Source: Bartonella senegalensis OS02
GTDB lineage: Bacteria; Pseudomonadota; Alphaproteobacteria; Rhizobiales; Rhizobiaceae
Direction of reading: 5' to 3'
DNA: 64,000 nucleotides
Assembly: GCF_000312545.1 (NCBI RefSeq)
Contig: NZ_HE997540.1
Coordinates: 813,703 to 877,702 of the forward strand
Every line of letters starts with the position of its first letter. Within the stretch, counting starts at the first letter, position 1. Position numbers and translations under genes: made by a program. Below, piece by piece: positions 1-9,446 of the stretch. The notes beneath the pieces were generated by a model. It saw only the letters and a list, made by a program, of their open reading frames with translations, ran no database searches and was not told the origin of the DNA.

Positions 1-303
1 CTTGGGGGCTCTCTTTATATTCAAACGGCTATTGCTACCGATATTACTGGTGGAGCCGGGACGATTGTTTTCGGTTTAGCGGCCGTTATTATTGGGGAAA
101 CTCTCTTTCGTACGCGCAATATTTTTTGGGTTATTGTAAGCTGTATTGTTGGATCTATCCTTTATCGTGTTGCAGTGCAATTTGCGTTTGAGGCAAACGG
201 GATTGGCATTGATACGTCGACGGATCTTCAGTTGATTACTGCGCTTTTAGTCGTTGCTGCTCTTGTCATACCACGCTATTGGGGGAGGCGTAAACATGAT
301 TGA
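1..303 (+). CDS. ABC transporter permease, C-terminal part (cut by window start)
   Basis: Frame 1 is open from the first base to a TGA at 301-303, giving the last 100 residues of a membrane protein. The segment is rich in Gly, Ile and Val, with about three hydrophobic stretches, and ends in a short basic tail (YWGRRKHD). The stop codon overlaps the start of the ATPase gene that follows, so the two are translationally coupled. The ATPase resembles the uncharacterised PhnK-like/COG1101 importer class, whose permease partner is COG4120, and this fragment fits that role by position and topology. The substrate is unknown; relatives are linked to amino acids such as tryptophan. The N-terminal part and any binding-protein gene lie outside the window. 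Confidence 0.75.
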   Translation, partial: LGGSLYIQTAIATDITGGAGTIVFGLAAVIIGETLFRTRNIFWVIVSCIVGSILYRVAVQFAFEANGIGIDTSTDLQLITALLVVAALVIPRYWGRRKHD

Positions 304-1090
304 ATTTTCTCATGTAGGTGTCACTTTTAAACCGCAAACGCCATTGGAAAAACAAGCCTTAATTGATATTAACCTCAAAATTGATCGGGGGAGTTTTGTT
401 ACTGTTATTGGATCAAATGGTGCTGGTAAATCAACTTTGCTGAGTGTTTTGGCGGGCACAATTCTTCCTACGGAAGGAAAAGTGATCATTAACGGACAAA
501 ATGTTTCTAGGCAATCAGTTAGTGAGAGAGCTGGAAGGGTTGCTTGTGTTTTTCAAGATTCATTGGTGGGAAGCTGTGGTTCTTTAACAATTGAAGAAAA
601 TTTAGCTCTGGCTGCGCTTCGCGGGAGCCGTCGTAGTTTGCGTTCAGCTTTAAATCACCAAAAACGGCAATTCTTCCGAGATGAAATCGCTCAATTAGGC
701 ATCGGTCTTGAAGCATATATCCATAATCCTATGGACAGTTTGTCTGGTGGACAACGCCAAGCAGTGTGTCTTGTGATGGCTACTTTAGCACATGCAGATG
801 TTTTATTGCTTGATGAGCATACTTCAGCATTAGATCCAGGAATGGCTGATTTTGTGATGCGTTTAACTGAAAAAATCGTTGAAGAGAAAAAATTAACAAC
901 TATTATGGTGACACATTCTATGCGTCAGGCTCTTGATTATGGAGATCGCACATTGATGTTGCATGGTGGAAAAGTGATTTTGGATGTGTGTCAGGAAGAG
1001 CGTAAGGGTTTGAATGTCAACGATTTAATTGGTATGTTTCAGAAAGTGCGTGGGGAAGCTCTTGATGATGATGAACTGTTAATAGGTTAA
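296..1090 (+). CDS. ABC transporter ATP-binding protein (COG1101-like)
   Basis: A 264-residue ATPase that would drive the permease encoded just upstream. It has Walker A (GSNGAGKST), the ABC signature (LSGGQRQAV), Walker B with LLLDEHTSAL and the switch histidine in VTHS. In the Walker B/D-loop the usual catalytic Glu is present (DE), followed by H where T or P is more common. I place the start at ATG 296 rather than the longer open frame from 254, because a GGGGGAGG ribosome-binding sequence lies just upstream and the ATG overlaps the permease stop by eight bases, as is usual for such pairs. It is a high-confidence ABC ATPase; the transported substrate cannot be read from the sequence. Confidence 0.9.
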   Translation: MIEFSHVGVTFKPQTPLEKQALIDINLKIDRGSFVTVIGSNGAGKSTLLSVLAGTILPTEGKVIINGQNVSRQSVSERAGRVACVFQDSLVGSCGSLTIEENLALAALRGSRRSLRSALNHQKRQFFRDEIAQLGIGLEAYIHNPMDSLSGGQRQAVCLVMATLAHADVLLLDEHTSALDPGMADFVMRLTEKIVEEKKLTTIMVTHSMRQALDYGDRTLMLHGGKVILDVCQEERKGLNVNDLIGMFQKVRGEALDDDELLIG

Positions 1091-1094
1091 TATT

Positions 1095-2138
1095 TTGGTT
1101 CAGAAAAAAGCGCATGAAGTTGATCATTTTCTAAAGCGCTTGTCGCGTTCTTTTCCTATTGTTCTTATTTACGGACCAGATCGTGGTCTTGTTTGCGAGC
1201 GTGTGCAACATTTTATTAAGCTCACGCGGATAGCTGTGGAAGATCCTTTTTCCAGTGTCCGTCTGGATGCGGCTGAAATTGATAAAGATCCTGCTCGATT
1301 GGTAGATGAGGCACGTACTTTATCGCTTTTGGGGGGTGATCGTTTGATATGGGTGTCTAACGGCGCTAATCAAAAAAACTTCCTTGCTGCGCTTAAGATT
1401 CTAATTCAAGAACCACCAGAGAAAAGTTTTATTCTCATTGAGGCAGGGGACCTCAAGAAAGGAACAGGGCTGCGGAATATTATTGAAACGGCATCCATAG
1501 CCATGGCTTTGCCTTGTTTTGCGGATGATATTCGTGCTCTCGATACATTAATTGATGAAGTCTTGGGTCATTTTAAGATGACCGTTTCTTTGGATGCCCG
1601 TAAGTGGTTGCTTCATCATTTGGGAGGGGATCATCTTGTTTCGCGTGGTGAATTGGAAAAGCTCTGTCTTTATACCTTGGAGAAACAACATATTGCTCTT
1701 GAGGATGTGAAAGCTGTAGTAAGCGATGTGAGTGCGCTTTCTCAAGATGAGGTGATCGATGCTGTTTTACTAGGAGATGTGGTAGGTTTTGAAGCGCATT
1801 TTAGTCGAAATGCGACATTGCAAAGCACCCTTTTTTTTATTTTAAGTACTGCGCAAAGGCATTTTCAGCAATTACAGCTTCTGCGTTATCAAATAGATGT
1901 TGAGGGTAAAAGTATGTTTACGGCGATTTCTCAGGCGCAACCGCCGATTTTTTTTCAGCGGAAAAAAACTATTGAGCGTGCTTTGGGCTATTGGGGGAGA
2001 GAACAAATTTCTTATGCCATGGAACGAATCCAACATGCTGTTTTAGAGAGTCGTAAAAATCCGCTTTTGGGTGAGGCTATTATTCGTCAAACTTTGTTGG
2101 GATTAGCAATTGTTGCACGGCGCCGAATGGCTGCTTAA
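1095..2138 (+). CDS. holA: DNA polymerase III subunit delta
   Basis: A protein of 347 residues, the usual size for HolA (343 in E. coli). Delta is the clamp-loader subunit that opens the beta sliding clamp. The N-terminal domain contains the degenerate nucleotide-binding-like segment (VLIYGPDRGLV) typical of HolA, which does not hydrolyse ATP. The middle carries the HolA-type stretch 'LLHHLGGDHLVSRGELEKL', and the C-terminal helical domain ends with the conserved NPLLGEAIIRQ-type helix. The start appears to be TTG at 1095, four bases after the ATPase stop, so it is probably cotranscribed with the transporter although functionally unrelated. The identity is firm; the start is less so. Confidence 0.88.
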   Translation: MVQKKAHEVDHFLKRLSRSFPIVLIYGPDRGLVCERVQHFIKLTRIAVEDPFSSVRLDAAEIDKDPARLVDEARTLSLLGGDRLIWVSNGANQKNFLAALKILIQEPPEKSFILIEAGDLKKGTGLRNIIETASIAMALPCFADDIRALDTLIDEVLGHFKMTVSLDARKWLLHHLGGDHLVSRGELEKLCLYTLEKQHIALEDVKAVVSDVSALSQDEVIDAVLLGDVVGFEAHFSRNATLQSTLFFILSTAQRHFQQLQLLRYQIDVEGKSMFTAISQAQPPIFFQRKKTIERALGYWGREQISYAMERIQHAVLESRKNPLLGEAIIRQTLLGLAIVARRRMAA

Positions 2139-2712
2139 AATATTGAGCCTGGTTGTGGAAAAGCCAATTTTCTTCATATTTGCTTGATTTATGGTGTTAT
2201 GGCGAAGAGAGAATGTTTTTAGAAACACGATATCTTTTTACACGAGTCGCTTAAAGAAATTTCCAGCATGTAAAAAAGTTGTATTGATCGCTATCTTAGG
2301 ATTTTTAGGCGATATAGCCAAACTTTTGAGGAGAAAACTTAGTATTTGCTTACTACTTTAGAGAATTTTGGGGAATGAAACTGGTGATATTTTTTGCGGA
2401 GAAGTTGTTATTATTGATTGAAAATGGATGAGAGGCATTTGTATTTTATGGAGTAACGCATGCTTTTAAGCAATAAATTAAAAAATTTTAGAGCTTGATA
2501 TTGCGTTTTATCACCCATTTGTTGGGGGAATTTTCCAGATAAAAGGAATCTTTTAGGAGCTTGCGCAGATGATGATAGGGGGACGCGTGACTTTATTCTT
2601 CATTTTCTTTTTTCAGTTGTAGTTTTTTAAATGTTTGATACATCACTTTTGAATAAATAAGAGACCAATTGTGGTTTTATTGCCGTTTTCAAAGGGTTTT
2701 TAAAGGTGAAAA
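2139..2712. other. Gap between holA and tyrA, no gene seen
   Basis: 574 bases with stops in all frames and no recognisable RNA gene. An AAAGGTGA ribosome-binding site for tyrA sits at its right end. In related Rhizobiales tyrosine-pathway genes often sit beside hisC; nothing resembling hisC remains here. Confidence 0.6.
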
Positions 2713-3645
2713 ATGCTCGATATTCAGTTTGAAAAAATAGCACTCATTGGAATCGGTCTGATTGGGTCTTCTTTAGCAAGAGTCATTCGAAAGAAGAATC
2801 TTGCGGCTCATATTTCTATTGCAACGCGTCGGCAAGAAACGCTGAGAAGAGCACGCGAATTGCAACTTGGGGATTTTTATACCACGGATAATGCAAAAGC
2901 TGTTGAGGGAGCGGATTTGGTTATTCTTTCTGTTCCTGTAGGGGCTAGTGCGCAAGTAGCAAAATCACTTCATGATCATTTAAAACCTGGAGCGATTGTG
3001 AGTGATGTTGGTTCTACAAAGGCGTTGGTTATTGCAGAAATGGCACCTTTATTGCCCAAAACAGTTCATTTTATTCCTGGTCATCCGATTGCTGGAACAG
3101 AATATTCAGGACCAGATGCTGGTTTTGCTGATTTGTTTATGAATCGTTGGTGTATTTTAACGCCTTTGGCTGAAAGTGATCCTGCGGCTGTAGCGCAGTT
3201 GACGGCTTTTTGGGAGGCTTGTGGTGCGCGTGTTGAGAAGATGGATGCTAAACATCATGACCTTGTTTTGGCTATTGTTTCTCATTTGCCGCATTTGATT
3301 GCTTATAATACTGTTGGAACAGCGAGTGATTTAGAAAAGGTAACAAATTCAGAAGTCATTGCTTATTCCGCTTCAGGTTTTCGTGATTTTACCCGTTTGG
3401 CTGCTTCTGATCCCGTTATGTGGCGCGATATTTGTTTGCATAATAAGGATGCTATTTTAGAAATGTTGAGCCGTTTTAGCGAAGGACTTTCTTTTTTAGA
3501 ACGGGCAATTCGTATGGGAGATGGGGATACACTGTTTCATTTTTTTACGCGTACACGTGCTGTTCGCCGTAATATTATTGATGCAGGGCAGGAAATTGAT
3601 GCTCCTGATTTTGGGCGTCAAAGTGTTTTTAAAGGAAGCACCTAA
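2713..3645 (+). CDS. tyrA: Prephenate/arogenate (cyclohexadienyl) dehydrogenase
   Basis: 310 residues, matching monofunctional TyrA/TyrC of alphaproteobacteria. It oxidises prephenate or arogenate with NAD(P)+ in tyrosine synthesis. The N-terminal Rossmann fold starts with IGIGLIGSSLAR (GxGxxG), followed by VPVGAS and DVGSTK. The central region has the catalytic-site motif PGHPIAGTE with the conserved histidine, and the helical dimerisation domain carries VSHLPHLIAY and SGFRDFTRLA. There is no fused chorismate mutase domain; a separate small chorismate mutase is encoded at 31778-32110 in this window. It has its own ribosome-binding site and stands alone between two long gaps. Confidence 0.93.
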   Translation: MLDIQFEKIALIGIGLIGSSLARVIRKKNLAAHISIATRRQETLRRARELQLGDFYTTDNAKAVEGADLVILSVPVGASAQVAKSLHDHLKPGAIVSDVGSTKALVIAEMAPLLPKTVHFIPGHPIAGTEYSGPDAGFADLFMNRWCILTPLAESDPAAVAQLTAFWEACGARVEKMDAKHHDLVLAIVSHLPHLIAYNTVGTASDLEKVTNSEVIAYSASGFRDFTRLAASDPVMWRDICLHNKDAILEMLSRFSEGLSFLERAIRMGDGDTLFHFFTRTRAVRRNIIDAGQEIDAPDFGRQSVFKGST

Positions 3646-5300
3646 AAACAAGGGATTTTTTTTATTAAACTTTGTTAGTTTTTCTAGAAACTATAAGAAA
3701 TTTTCTGTTTTTTCATTTTCAGTCAATGATTGTGATGAAAAAAATGGGAAATTACTTCGGTGTGGGCAATGGCTCGAAGACAGATGGCTATGATTGAAAG
3801 ATTTTATCCGTGTCATATGTCAAATGATTATACTTGGTGCTCTAGCACATAAGGTGCTTTAGAGACAAACAATTGATTTATAATGATAAATAAATAATTT
3901 TTTGTTGAAAAAAGCACTTTGATATTGCAATATATACCTGTTTCATGCACGTTCAGCAAAATTCATTCAATCATCAAAAAGGTGGATGAGAAGCGGATTG
4001 GTATGCAGGTGATGAATCGTTTGAGTATAAAGCAGTCACAACGTTAAGCGCTGGTAAAGCTGGTAAATATAATGATCCCGCTATCTTTAGCTTTATAAGC
4101 ACGAGCATGGGAAAGTTCGGTGGTGGGGAGTGCGAACGATTCATGGATGGCGGTGAAAAATGCGGTGAGAGATCTTTAAAAGCTTTGGGAGATTCTGGTG
4201 AAGATATGTTCTTTAAAATTAACAGGGTTGGCTGAACAGGGGTGTGGTATTGTCTGTGGTTTGCGTTCTATTATAAAAAATGTGATAGATTGCAGCGTGA
4301 GAATCTATATTCCATGCGTTGAGAGAAATTATTCTTGATATTATGAAAAAGCTTTCGATTTCATAAGATGTAAAATTATGATTTTTATTATCCATTTTTA
4401 TTTCCTACTTCGGTAAGAAAGTATCGTGGTTATAAAATTCTAGTTTTCAAAAAATAAGTGATAATGCAATTTTATTCATACCAAAAAAATATTGCCTTAT
4501 TTTTGCAAGAAGTCATAAATTAAATAGTGTTTTATTGTGTTTGAATCCTCTTAACGAATTCATACTTTAATGCATGTTTATAAGGGGGCATTTTTTATAA
4601 AAAATTGCTATCTATGAACAGCGCATAAAAAACAAATTATGATGCAAATATTGTGATGCATATAAGCATTCAGAGGAGCTGCAAAGCAGCTATCATCATA
4701 ACAGTTCATAATAGGTTTTTATTAATCTCCATAATCACTGTTAAGACCTTATCTTTTAAAATTATCGATTACAATAAATTACATGTGTTTAAAGAGCATA
4801 TCTTAATAATTAGAGTGTTAATTCCATTAAATGGCAAATTTGAAGAATGGTACGGTTTTTGCTAAAAAAATAGTGAAATCTTAAACAGTCAATTTCTCAA
4901 TATTTCGCAAAATCTATCTCTTTTGTGGAAATATTAGATTACATTCTTAAAAGAGGTAATTGTTTAAAACTGTCAATCATGTAAATTGTATGTGTTTAAA
5001 GAAAGACATCATAGGTTATGTCTTCAAGTTTGCAGTAAAAACCCCATGTTGTTTAGCATGGTTTATGGATGCATCCCTCTGTTTTATCAAAAATATTAAC
5101 AGTTAGCGTGTAATGATCTTACTGTCTTTTGTTCTTGCTGCGCAAAATTTACCGTTTCGTCCCCTTTTCTTTTAATATAAAGTTAGGCTTGACCGTATGG
5201 ATTATTGCCTTTTATATTGGCATTTATTGCCGGGATCCTTGATGATTTTTATAAAGCTTGGATAGATTGAAGAAGAGTTTTTACCAGAAAGTATGAAGAT
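3646..5300. other. 1.65-kb gap with decayed coding debris
   Basis: No intact gene found. Between about 4005 and 4232 one frame reads without stops (begins DESFEYKAVTTLSAG, ends KINRVG) and looks like a residue of a real protein, but I cannot assign a family and it has no start site. A 70-codon ATG frame at 4653-4865 has no ribosome-binding site and unlikely composition. A hairpin with AACCCCATG paired to CATGGTT lies at 5037-5062; read on the minus strand it is followed by TTTTT, but no minus-strand gene precedes it. Confidence 0.5.
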
Positions 5301-6154
5301 TTGTTAAGACGTATCTTTTGGTATAGTTATCGCATTTTTGTTGATGCAGTAAGCCATTATTGGCGTGATAATGGCAGTGCTTTTGCAAGTCATGTCGCCC
5401 TTTCAGGGCTTTTAGCATTTTTTCCTTTTTTATTTTTGGCACATCTCTTGCTAGTTTTATCGGTGCTTTTACATATACGCCGCAAAAAATTAAAGCACTT
5501 TTACAATTATTGCCAGATGTTATTGCAGAGCCTTTATCTCAAGAAATTGTCAATGTTTTAACCATTCAACGAGGGGGGGTGTTGACTGTTTCTGTTCTTG
5601 GAGCAGCTTATTTTGCCTCTAATGGGGTGGAGGCTTTGCGCACGGCTTTGAATAAAGCTTACCGTGTGGTTGATCAACGTAGTTTGTTGTTTTGTCGTTT
5701 TCAAAGTTTGTTTTTTGTAATCCTTGGGGCTTTTGGTCTTGTTGTGATCAGCTTTTTGTTGATTCTAGCGCCTTTGCTTATCAAAATTGTGCAAAATCAT
5801 CCTCTTTTTATCACTGAATATATTGGTGTCATTCGTCTTTGGCGTTACATAATTGCTGCAGTTGTTTTATTTGTAAGTCTTTTGATTGTTCATAAATGGC
5901 TCCCTGCTCAACGACGCAAATTTATAGATATTTTACCTGGAATCGTGGTGACAATGTCTGTGTGGTTTATGGCTTCCATTGCTTTTGCCCAGTATTTGAC
6001 AATGTTTGATTATATTTCTACCTATGCGGGGTTAGCCTCTATTATGGTTGCCATTATTTTTCTTTACATTTTAAGCGCTATTTTTATTTTTGGAGGCGAA
6101 ATAAACGCAGCGATAATGTTTTATCGCAGTCATTTGCAGCATTCAGATGAATGA
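5301..6154 (+). pseudogene. YihY/virulence factor BrkB-family membrane protein, frameshifted
   Basis: The N-terminal third reads in one frame from TTG 5301 (YSYRIFVDAVSHYWRDNG, then ALSGLLAFFPFLF) and the rest in another frame that is open well before 5510 (GAFTYTPQKIKALLQLLPDV...). The switch is needed within the T-rich stretch at 5421-5439, where one base is missing relative to the expected FPFL-(I)FGTSLASFIG. Joined, it gives about 284 residues with six hydrophobic segments and the YihY hallmark around GVEALRTALNKAYRV; the last helices include GGEINAAI. The family is a set of inner-membrane proteins of unclear function (historically mislabelled RNase BN). It is either an inactivated gene or a homopolymer sequencing error; the second half is well preserved, so decay would be recent. 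Confidence 0.8.
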
Positions 6155-6166
6155 AAGAAGCTGTTT

Positions 6167-6662
6167 TTGTGTGAAAACCAACAGATCAATATACGAAAAA
6201 AAACTGCCATCACTTTGTTGGTTGATGCAGATGCTTGTCCTGTAAAAACTGAAATTTATCGTGTTATGAAGCGCTATCAGATTAAAACATTTGTTGTCGC
6301 GAATCGTTTTTTCCCCTCTTCCAGATGAAGTGCTTCTTGAGAGAGTGATCGTTTCTGGAAAATTCGATTCTGTCGATGATTGGATTGTCGAACATGTGCA
6401 GGAGGCGAGTATTGTTATTACCAGTGATATCCCTTTAGCCGCACGGGTTGTGCGTGCGGGTGGTGTTGGTCTTTCACCAACAGGGCGTATTTTCGATGCA
6501 AGTTCCATCGGTCAGGCTGTGGCTATGCGCAATCTTATGGAAGATTTGCGAGGGCAGGGTAAGGTGACGGGTGGTCCTAGGCCTTTTTGTCGCAAAGACC
6601 GTTCTAATTTTCTGTCGGCACTGGATGTAGTGATACAACGCTTAAAAAGGTCTGTTTATTAG
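6167..6662 (+). pseudogene. UPF0178/YaiI-family (DUF188) protein, frameshifted
   Basis: The conserved N-terminal signature LLVDADACPVK is encoded at about 6215-6247 and runs into VVANRFF; the rest of the family (LPDEVLLERVIVSG, DDWIVEHV, ITSDIPLAARV, GGPRPF) reads in the next frame from about 6312. One extra base lies in the run TTTTTTCCCC at 6306-6315; removing it restores a continuous protein of about 165 residues including ANRFFPLPDE. Family size is about 150 residues, so the corrected product is full length. The start is uncertain: TTG 6167 is the best in-frame candidate, 12 bases after the YihY-like stop, suggesting an operon. The fold resembles PIN/NYN nucleases, but function is unproven. 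Confidence 0.8.
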
Positions 6663-6664
6663 GT

Positions 6665-7363
6665 TTATTGTGCTTCTCTTATGAAAGCTTTTATAAGTGT
6701 TTTGGCATCGTCATCAGCCCATGGGGCTGCACCATTAAATGAAGCAATCAAATGCCCCTTTTTATCGATCAGAAATGTTATAGGCAATCCTAAAGCAAGT
6801 CCTTGTTTTCTCACGTTGTTGAAAATAGCCATTGTTTCATCACGATAGTAAAGCAAATTATCAGCACCAACATTTTGTAAAAATTGCTGAATTTTTTCAG
6901 GAGAAGCAGTTTGATCGATATTAATAGCCATGACATCAAAATTTTCTCCACCCAATTCACGTTTTAATTGTGCCAATTCTGGCATTTCTGTGCGGCAGGG
7001 GAGGCACCAAATAGCCCATAGATTAATGAGCATTGGTTTTCCTGTAAATTCGCTGAGTTGATGGTTTTTTCCTTCTAGATCCTTAAAAGAAAGTTGGTTC
7101 ATGTCTGTGGGCGTATCAGCAAAGCGCAAGTGGGCAAAAAAGCCTTTCGCTGATTTTTTTATCGCTACCATTTTTTCTTCTTGTATTTTTTCAACATTTT
7201 CTCTTGAAATGAAGTTAGCAAAAAAAGACCCTGTCTTTTCATGAGGTTTTTTTGTTACGTATAAGCCTATACAAAATAAGATGACCACAACAAAAAAGCA
7301 TGCGATGAGGATTCGTATTTTGCTCTTCTTCTTTTTAAGACTGGTGGTATTTTGAGAAATCAT
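6665..7363 (-). CDS. tlpA: TlpA-like membrane-anchored thiol:disulfide oxidoreductase
   Basis: 232 residues when started at the ATG at 7363, which has AAGGA nine bases upstream; the frame stays open to 7456 but without a better site. A single hydrophobic anchor (about residues 16-36) is followed by a periplasmic thioredoxin fold with the active site WCLPC, preceded by PMLINLWAIW. The cis-proline region is present (GLPITFLIDKKGHL). Such proteins reduce disulfides in the periplasm, typically for cytochrome c or oxidase maturation. It converges with the YaiI-like gene, the stops lying two bases apart. In related Rhizobiales an equivalent tlpA lies divergent from argH-lptM-lysA; here argH is absent. 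Confidence 0.88.
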   Translation of the reverse strand: MISQNTTSLKKKKSKIRILIACFFVVVILFCIGLYVTKKPHEKTGSFFANFISRENVEKIQEEKMVAIKKSAKGFFAHLRFADTPTDMNQLSFKDLEGKNHQLSEFTGKPMLINLWAIWCLPCRTEMPELAQLKRELGGENFDVMAINIDQTASPEKIQQFLQNVGADNLLYYRDETMAIFNNVRKQGLALGLPITFLIDKKGHLIASFNGAAPWADDDAKTLIKAFIREAQ

Positions 7364-7856
7364 CACTTTTGTCCTTTTCATGGAGAGTTTTAAAAGATAA
7401 CGGATAGAAAATTGAAAAATCAAATATGAGATGGTAAGTGCAGAGTAGCAATGCAATTATAAAAGAGGAAGCTTTAGTTGATTTTGACCAGAGACTTTAT
7501 TGATAAAATATTGAAGGTTTATTTTCTGATGCGGTGATGATAGCGTAAATGAAAAACATTTCAGAATTTGATTATAAAAAAATTCCCGTGATTTTAAAAT
7601 TGTTTATCAAAATATAAAAACGGTTCTATTTATTTTTTCATAAAAGCCAAAAAAATCTCATGAATATTTGGGGAGCTTGTTGAAAAAATTGATTGATTGT
7701 GTAGCAGAGTGTTTACCTATAGTGTATTCACAAAACTTTTGTCACATTGGTTTCGTTGAAGAAACGTCTTGTCACAGAAACGTCTTGTCACCACTTGAAT
7801 GGTTTTATTTTTAACCAAAAAATAAAGAAAGAGATCAATATGAGGAAAAAGGGCAT
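7364..7856. other. Gap between tlpA and lptM; site where argH is expected
   Basis: About 490 bases, AT-rich, with stops in all frames. It contains a 15-base direct repeat (GAAACGTCTTGTCAC) occurring twice back to back at about 7759-7790, with a weaker related TTTTGTCAC just before it. Promoters for the two divergent neighbours must lie here. No remnant of argH is visible. Confidence 0.55.
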
Positions 7857-8036
7857 ATGAAGAGTATTGTAAAGAGTTTGATGATTGTCCTTTTGGGGAG
7901 TATTTTTGTTGTTGGATGCGGACGGAAAGGTGCTTTAGAATTGCCTTCTTCAATGATAGAGAAAACGACGCAAGAAACATTTTCTTCCAAAAACAAATTA
8001 GATAAACCTTTTATTCTTGACCGATTGATACAGTAG
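7857..8036 (+). CDS. lptM: LptM-like small lipoprotein (YifL family)
   Basis: 59 residues. A hydrophobic signal (SLMIVLLGSIFVVG) ends in a lipobox-like VVGC, with the lipidated Cys near residue 21, followed directly by GRKGALELP, the short conserved motif of the LptM/YifL family (usually CGxKGPLxLP). LptM is an outer-membrane lipoprotein that in E. coli helps LptD disulfide maturation. The gene stands eight bases before lysA, the same pairing seen across proteobacteria, which supports the call. Confident by motif and synteny. Confidence 0.85.
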   Translation: MKSIVKSLMIVLLGSIFVVGCGRKGALELPSSMIEKTTQETFSSKNKLDKPFILDRLIQ

Positions 8037-8044
8037 AGGTTTTT

Positions 8045-9310
8045 ATGCGTTTTTTTTCTTATCATCAGGGTGTCCTGCATGCTGAAGGTCTTTCTCTTTC
8101 CGCATTGGCGCAGGATGTGGGAACGCCTTTTTATTGTTATTCAGCCAGTGCAGTGGTGACAAATTTTAAAGACTATCAAAACGCTTTTCGGGATATGCCT
8201 AGCTTGATTGCTTATGCCGTTAAGGCTAATTCTAATCAGGCGGTGTTACGGCTTTTAGCAGCAAATGGAGCGGGAGCTGATGTGGTTTCAGAAGGTGAAT
8301 TGCGACGTGCACTTGCTGCTGGAATTCCCGCTCATCGTATTGTTTATTCTGGTGTTGGTAAAACGGTAAGGGAAATAGATTTTGCTCTTGCGCAGGATAT
8401 TTATTGTTTTAACGTTGAATCAGAGCCTGAACTTGAACAACTTTCGGCACGTGCTGTTGTGCTTTCAAAAACAGCACGTGTTTCATTGCGCATTAATCCA
8501 GATGTAGATGCGAAAACCCATAAAAAAATTACAACGGGGAAATCTGAAAATAAATTTGGTATTCCACTGTCATTAGCGTGGGACGTATATAAAAAAGCAG
8601 CTCATTTACCAGGCATTCAGGTGTGTGGTGTGGATATGCATATTGGTAGTCAGATCTGTGATTTAAAACCCTTTGACGAGGCATTTCGTATCGTTGCAGA
8701 TTTTGTGCGTCAGTTAGGGGATCATGGTTATGCACTGACCCATGTCGATATTGGGGGCGGGCTTGGTATTGCCTATGGGAATGAACATCATTCAGTACCG
8801 TCTCTTCCTGATTATGCTGCACTGGTAAAAAAGTATATTGCGCCTTTAGGGGTGCATATTATTGTAGAGCCTGGACGCAGTATTGTTGGCGAAGCTGGTG
8901 TGTTGGTGGCATCTGTTCTCTATTTAAAAAAAGGGCAAGGGCGGAATTTTGTTATTGTGGATGCTGCAATGAATGATCTTATGCGCCCAACACTTTATGA
9001 TGCTTGGCAAAATGTGCTAGTTGTGAAACAAACATTAGAAGATGTATCCCTTATGAAAGCAGATATTGTTGGTGCTGTTTGTGAAACTGGTGATTATTTA
9101 GCGTTAGATCGTTCTGTGCCAACCTTGGCAGCAGGCGATCTTTTAGCGATTACGGGGGCTGGTGCTTACGGCGCGGTGATGGCAAGCACTTATAATAGCA
9201 GACTTTTGGTGCCAGAAGTTCTTGTGAGGGATACCCATTATGCGGTTATTCGTCCACGTCTTGATTATGAACAATTGATAGGCTGTGATCATGTTCCAGA
9301 TTGGATTTGA
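8045..9310 (+). CDS. lysA: Diaminopimelate decarboxylase
   Basis: 421 residues, the normal size. It decarboxylates meso-diaminopimelate to L-lysine, using PLP. Visible landmarks are the PLP lysine in AYAVKANSN (about residue 60), the HIGSQI segment, the glycine-rich phosphate-binding loop DIGGGLGI, EPGRSIVG and the substrate/PLP site CETGDYLA near the C-terminus. Start is ATG 8045 with AGAGG upstream. It lies between the LptM-like gene and the DUF4175 gene, a standard Rhizobiales arrangement. Confidence 0.95.
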   Translation: MRFFSYHQGVLHAEGLSLSALAQDVGTPFYCYSASAVVTNFKDYQNAFRDMPSLIAYAVKANSNQAVLRLLAANGAGADVVSEGELRRALAAGIPAHRIVYSGVGKTVREIDFALAQDIYCFNVESEPELEQLSARAVVLSKTARVSLRINPDVDAKTHKKITTGKSENKFGIPLSLAWDVYKKAAHLPGIQVCGVDMHIGSQICDLKPFDEAFRIVADFVRQLGDHGYALTHVDIGGGLGIAYGNEHHSVPSLPDYAALVKKYIAPLGVHIIVEPGRSIVGEAGVLVASVLYLKKGQGRNFVIVDAAMNDLMRPTLYDAWQNVLVVKQTLEDVSLMKADIVGAVCETGDYLALDRSVPTLAAGDLLAITGAGAYGAVMASTYNSRLLVPEVLVRDTHYAVIRPRLDYEQLIGCDHVPDWI

Positions 9311-9446
9311 GTCCAGATGAGATTGAACATTGTTCAGTGTTTTTGGTCTTATTTTTACTAAACTTTGATGAAACAATTTATTTTCTGGAAATTGTCTTGT
9401 ATGAATTTTATGATTGTAATTCATCACTCTAAAAGGGGACAAATAT

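Noticed and set aside
4653..4865. 70-codon frame starting at an ATG in the gap after tyrA
   Set aside because: No ribosome-binding site, odd Ile-rich composition from AT-rich DNA, no family resemblance.
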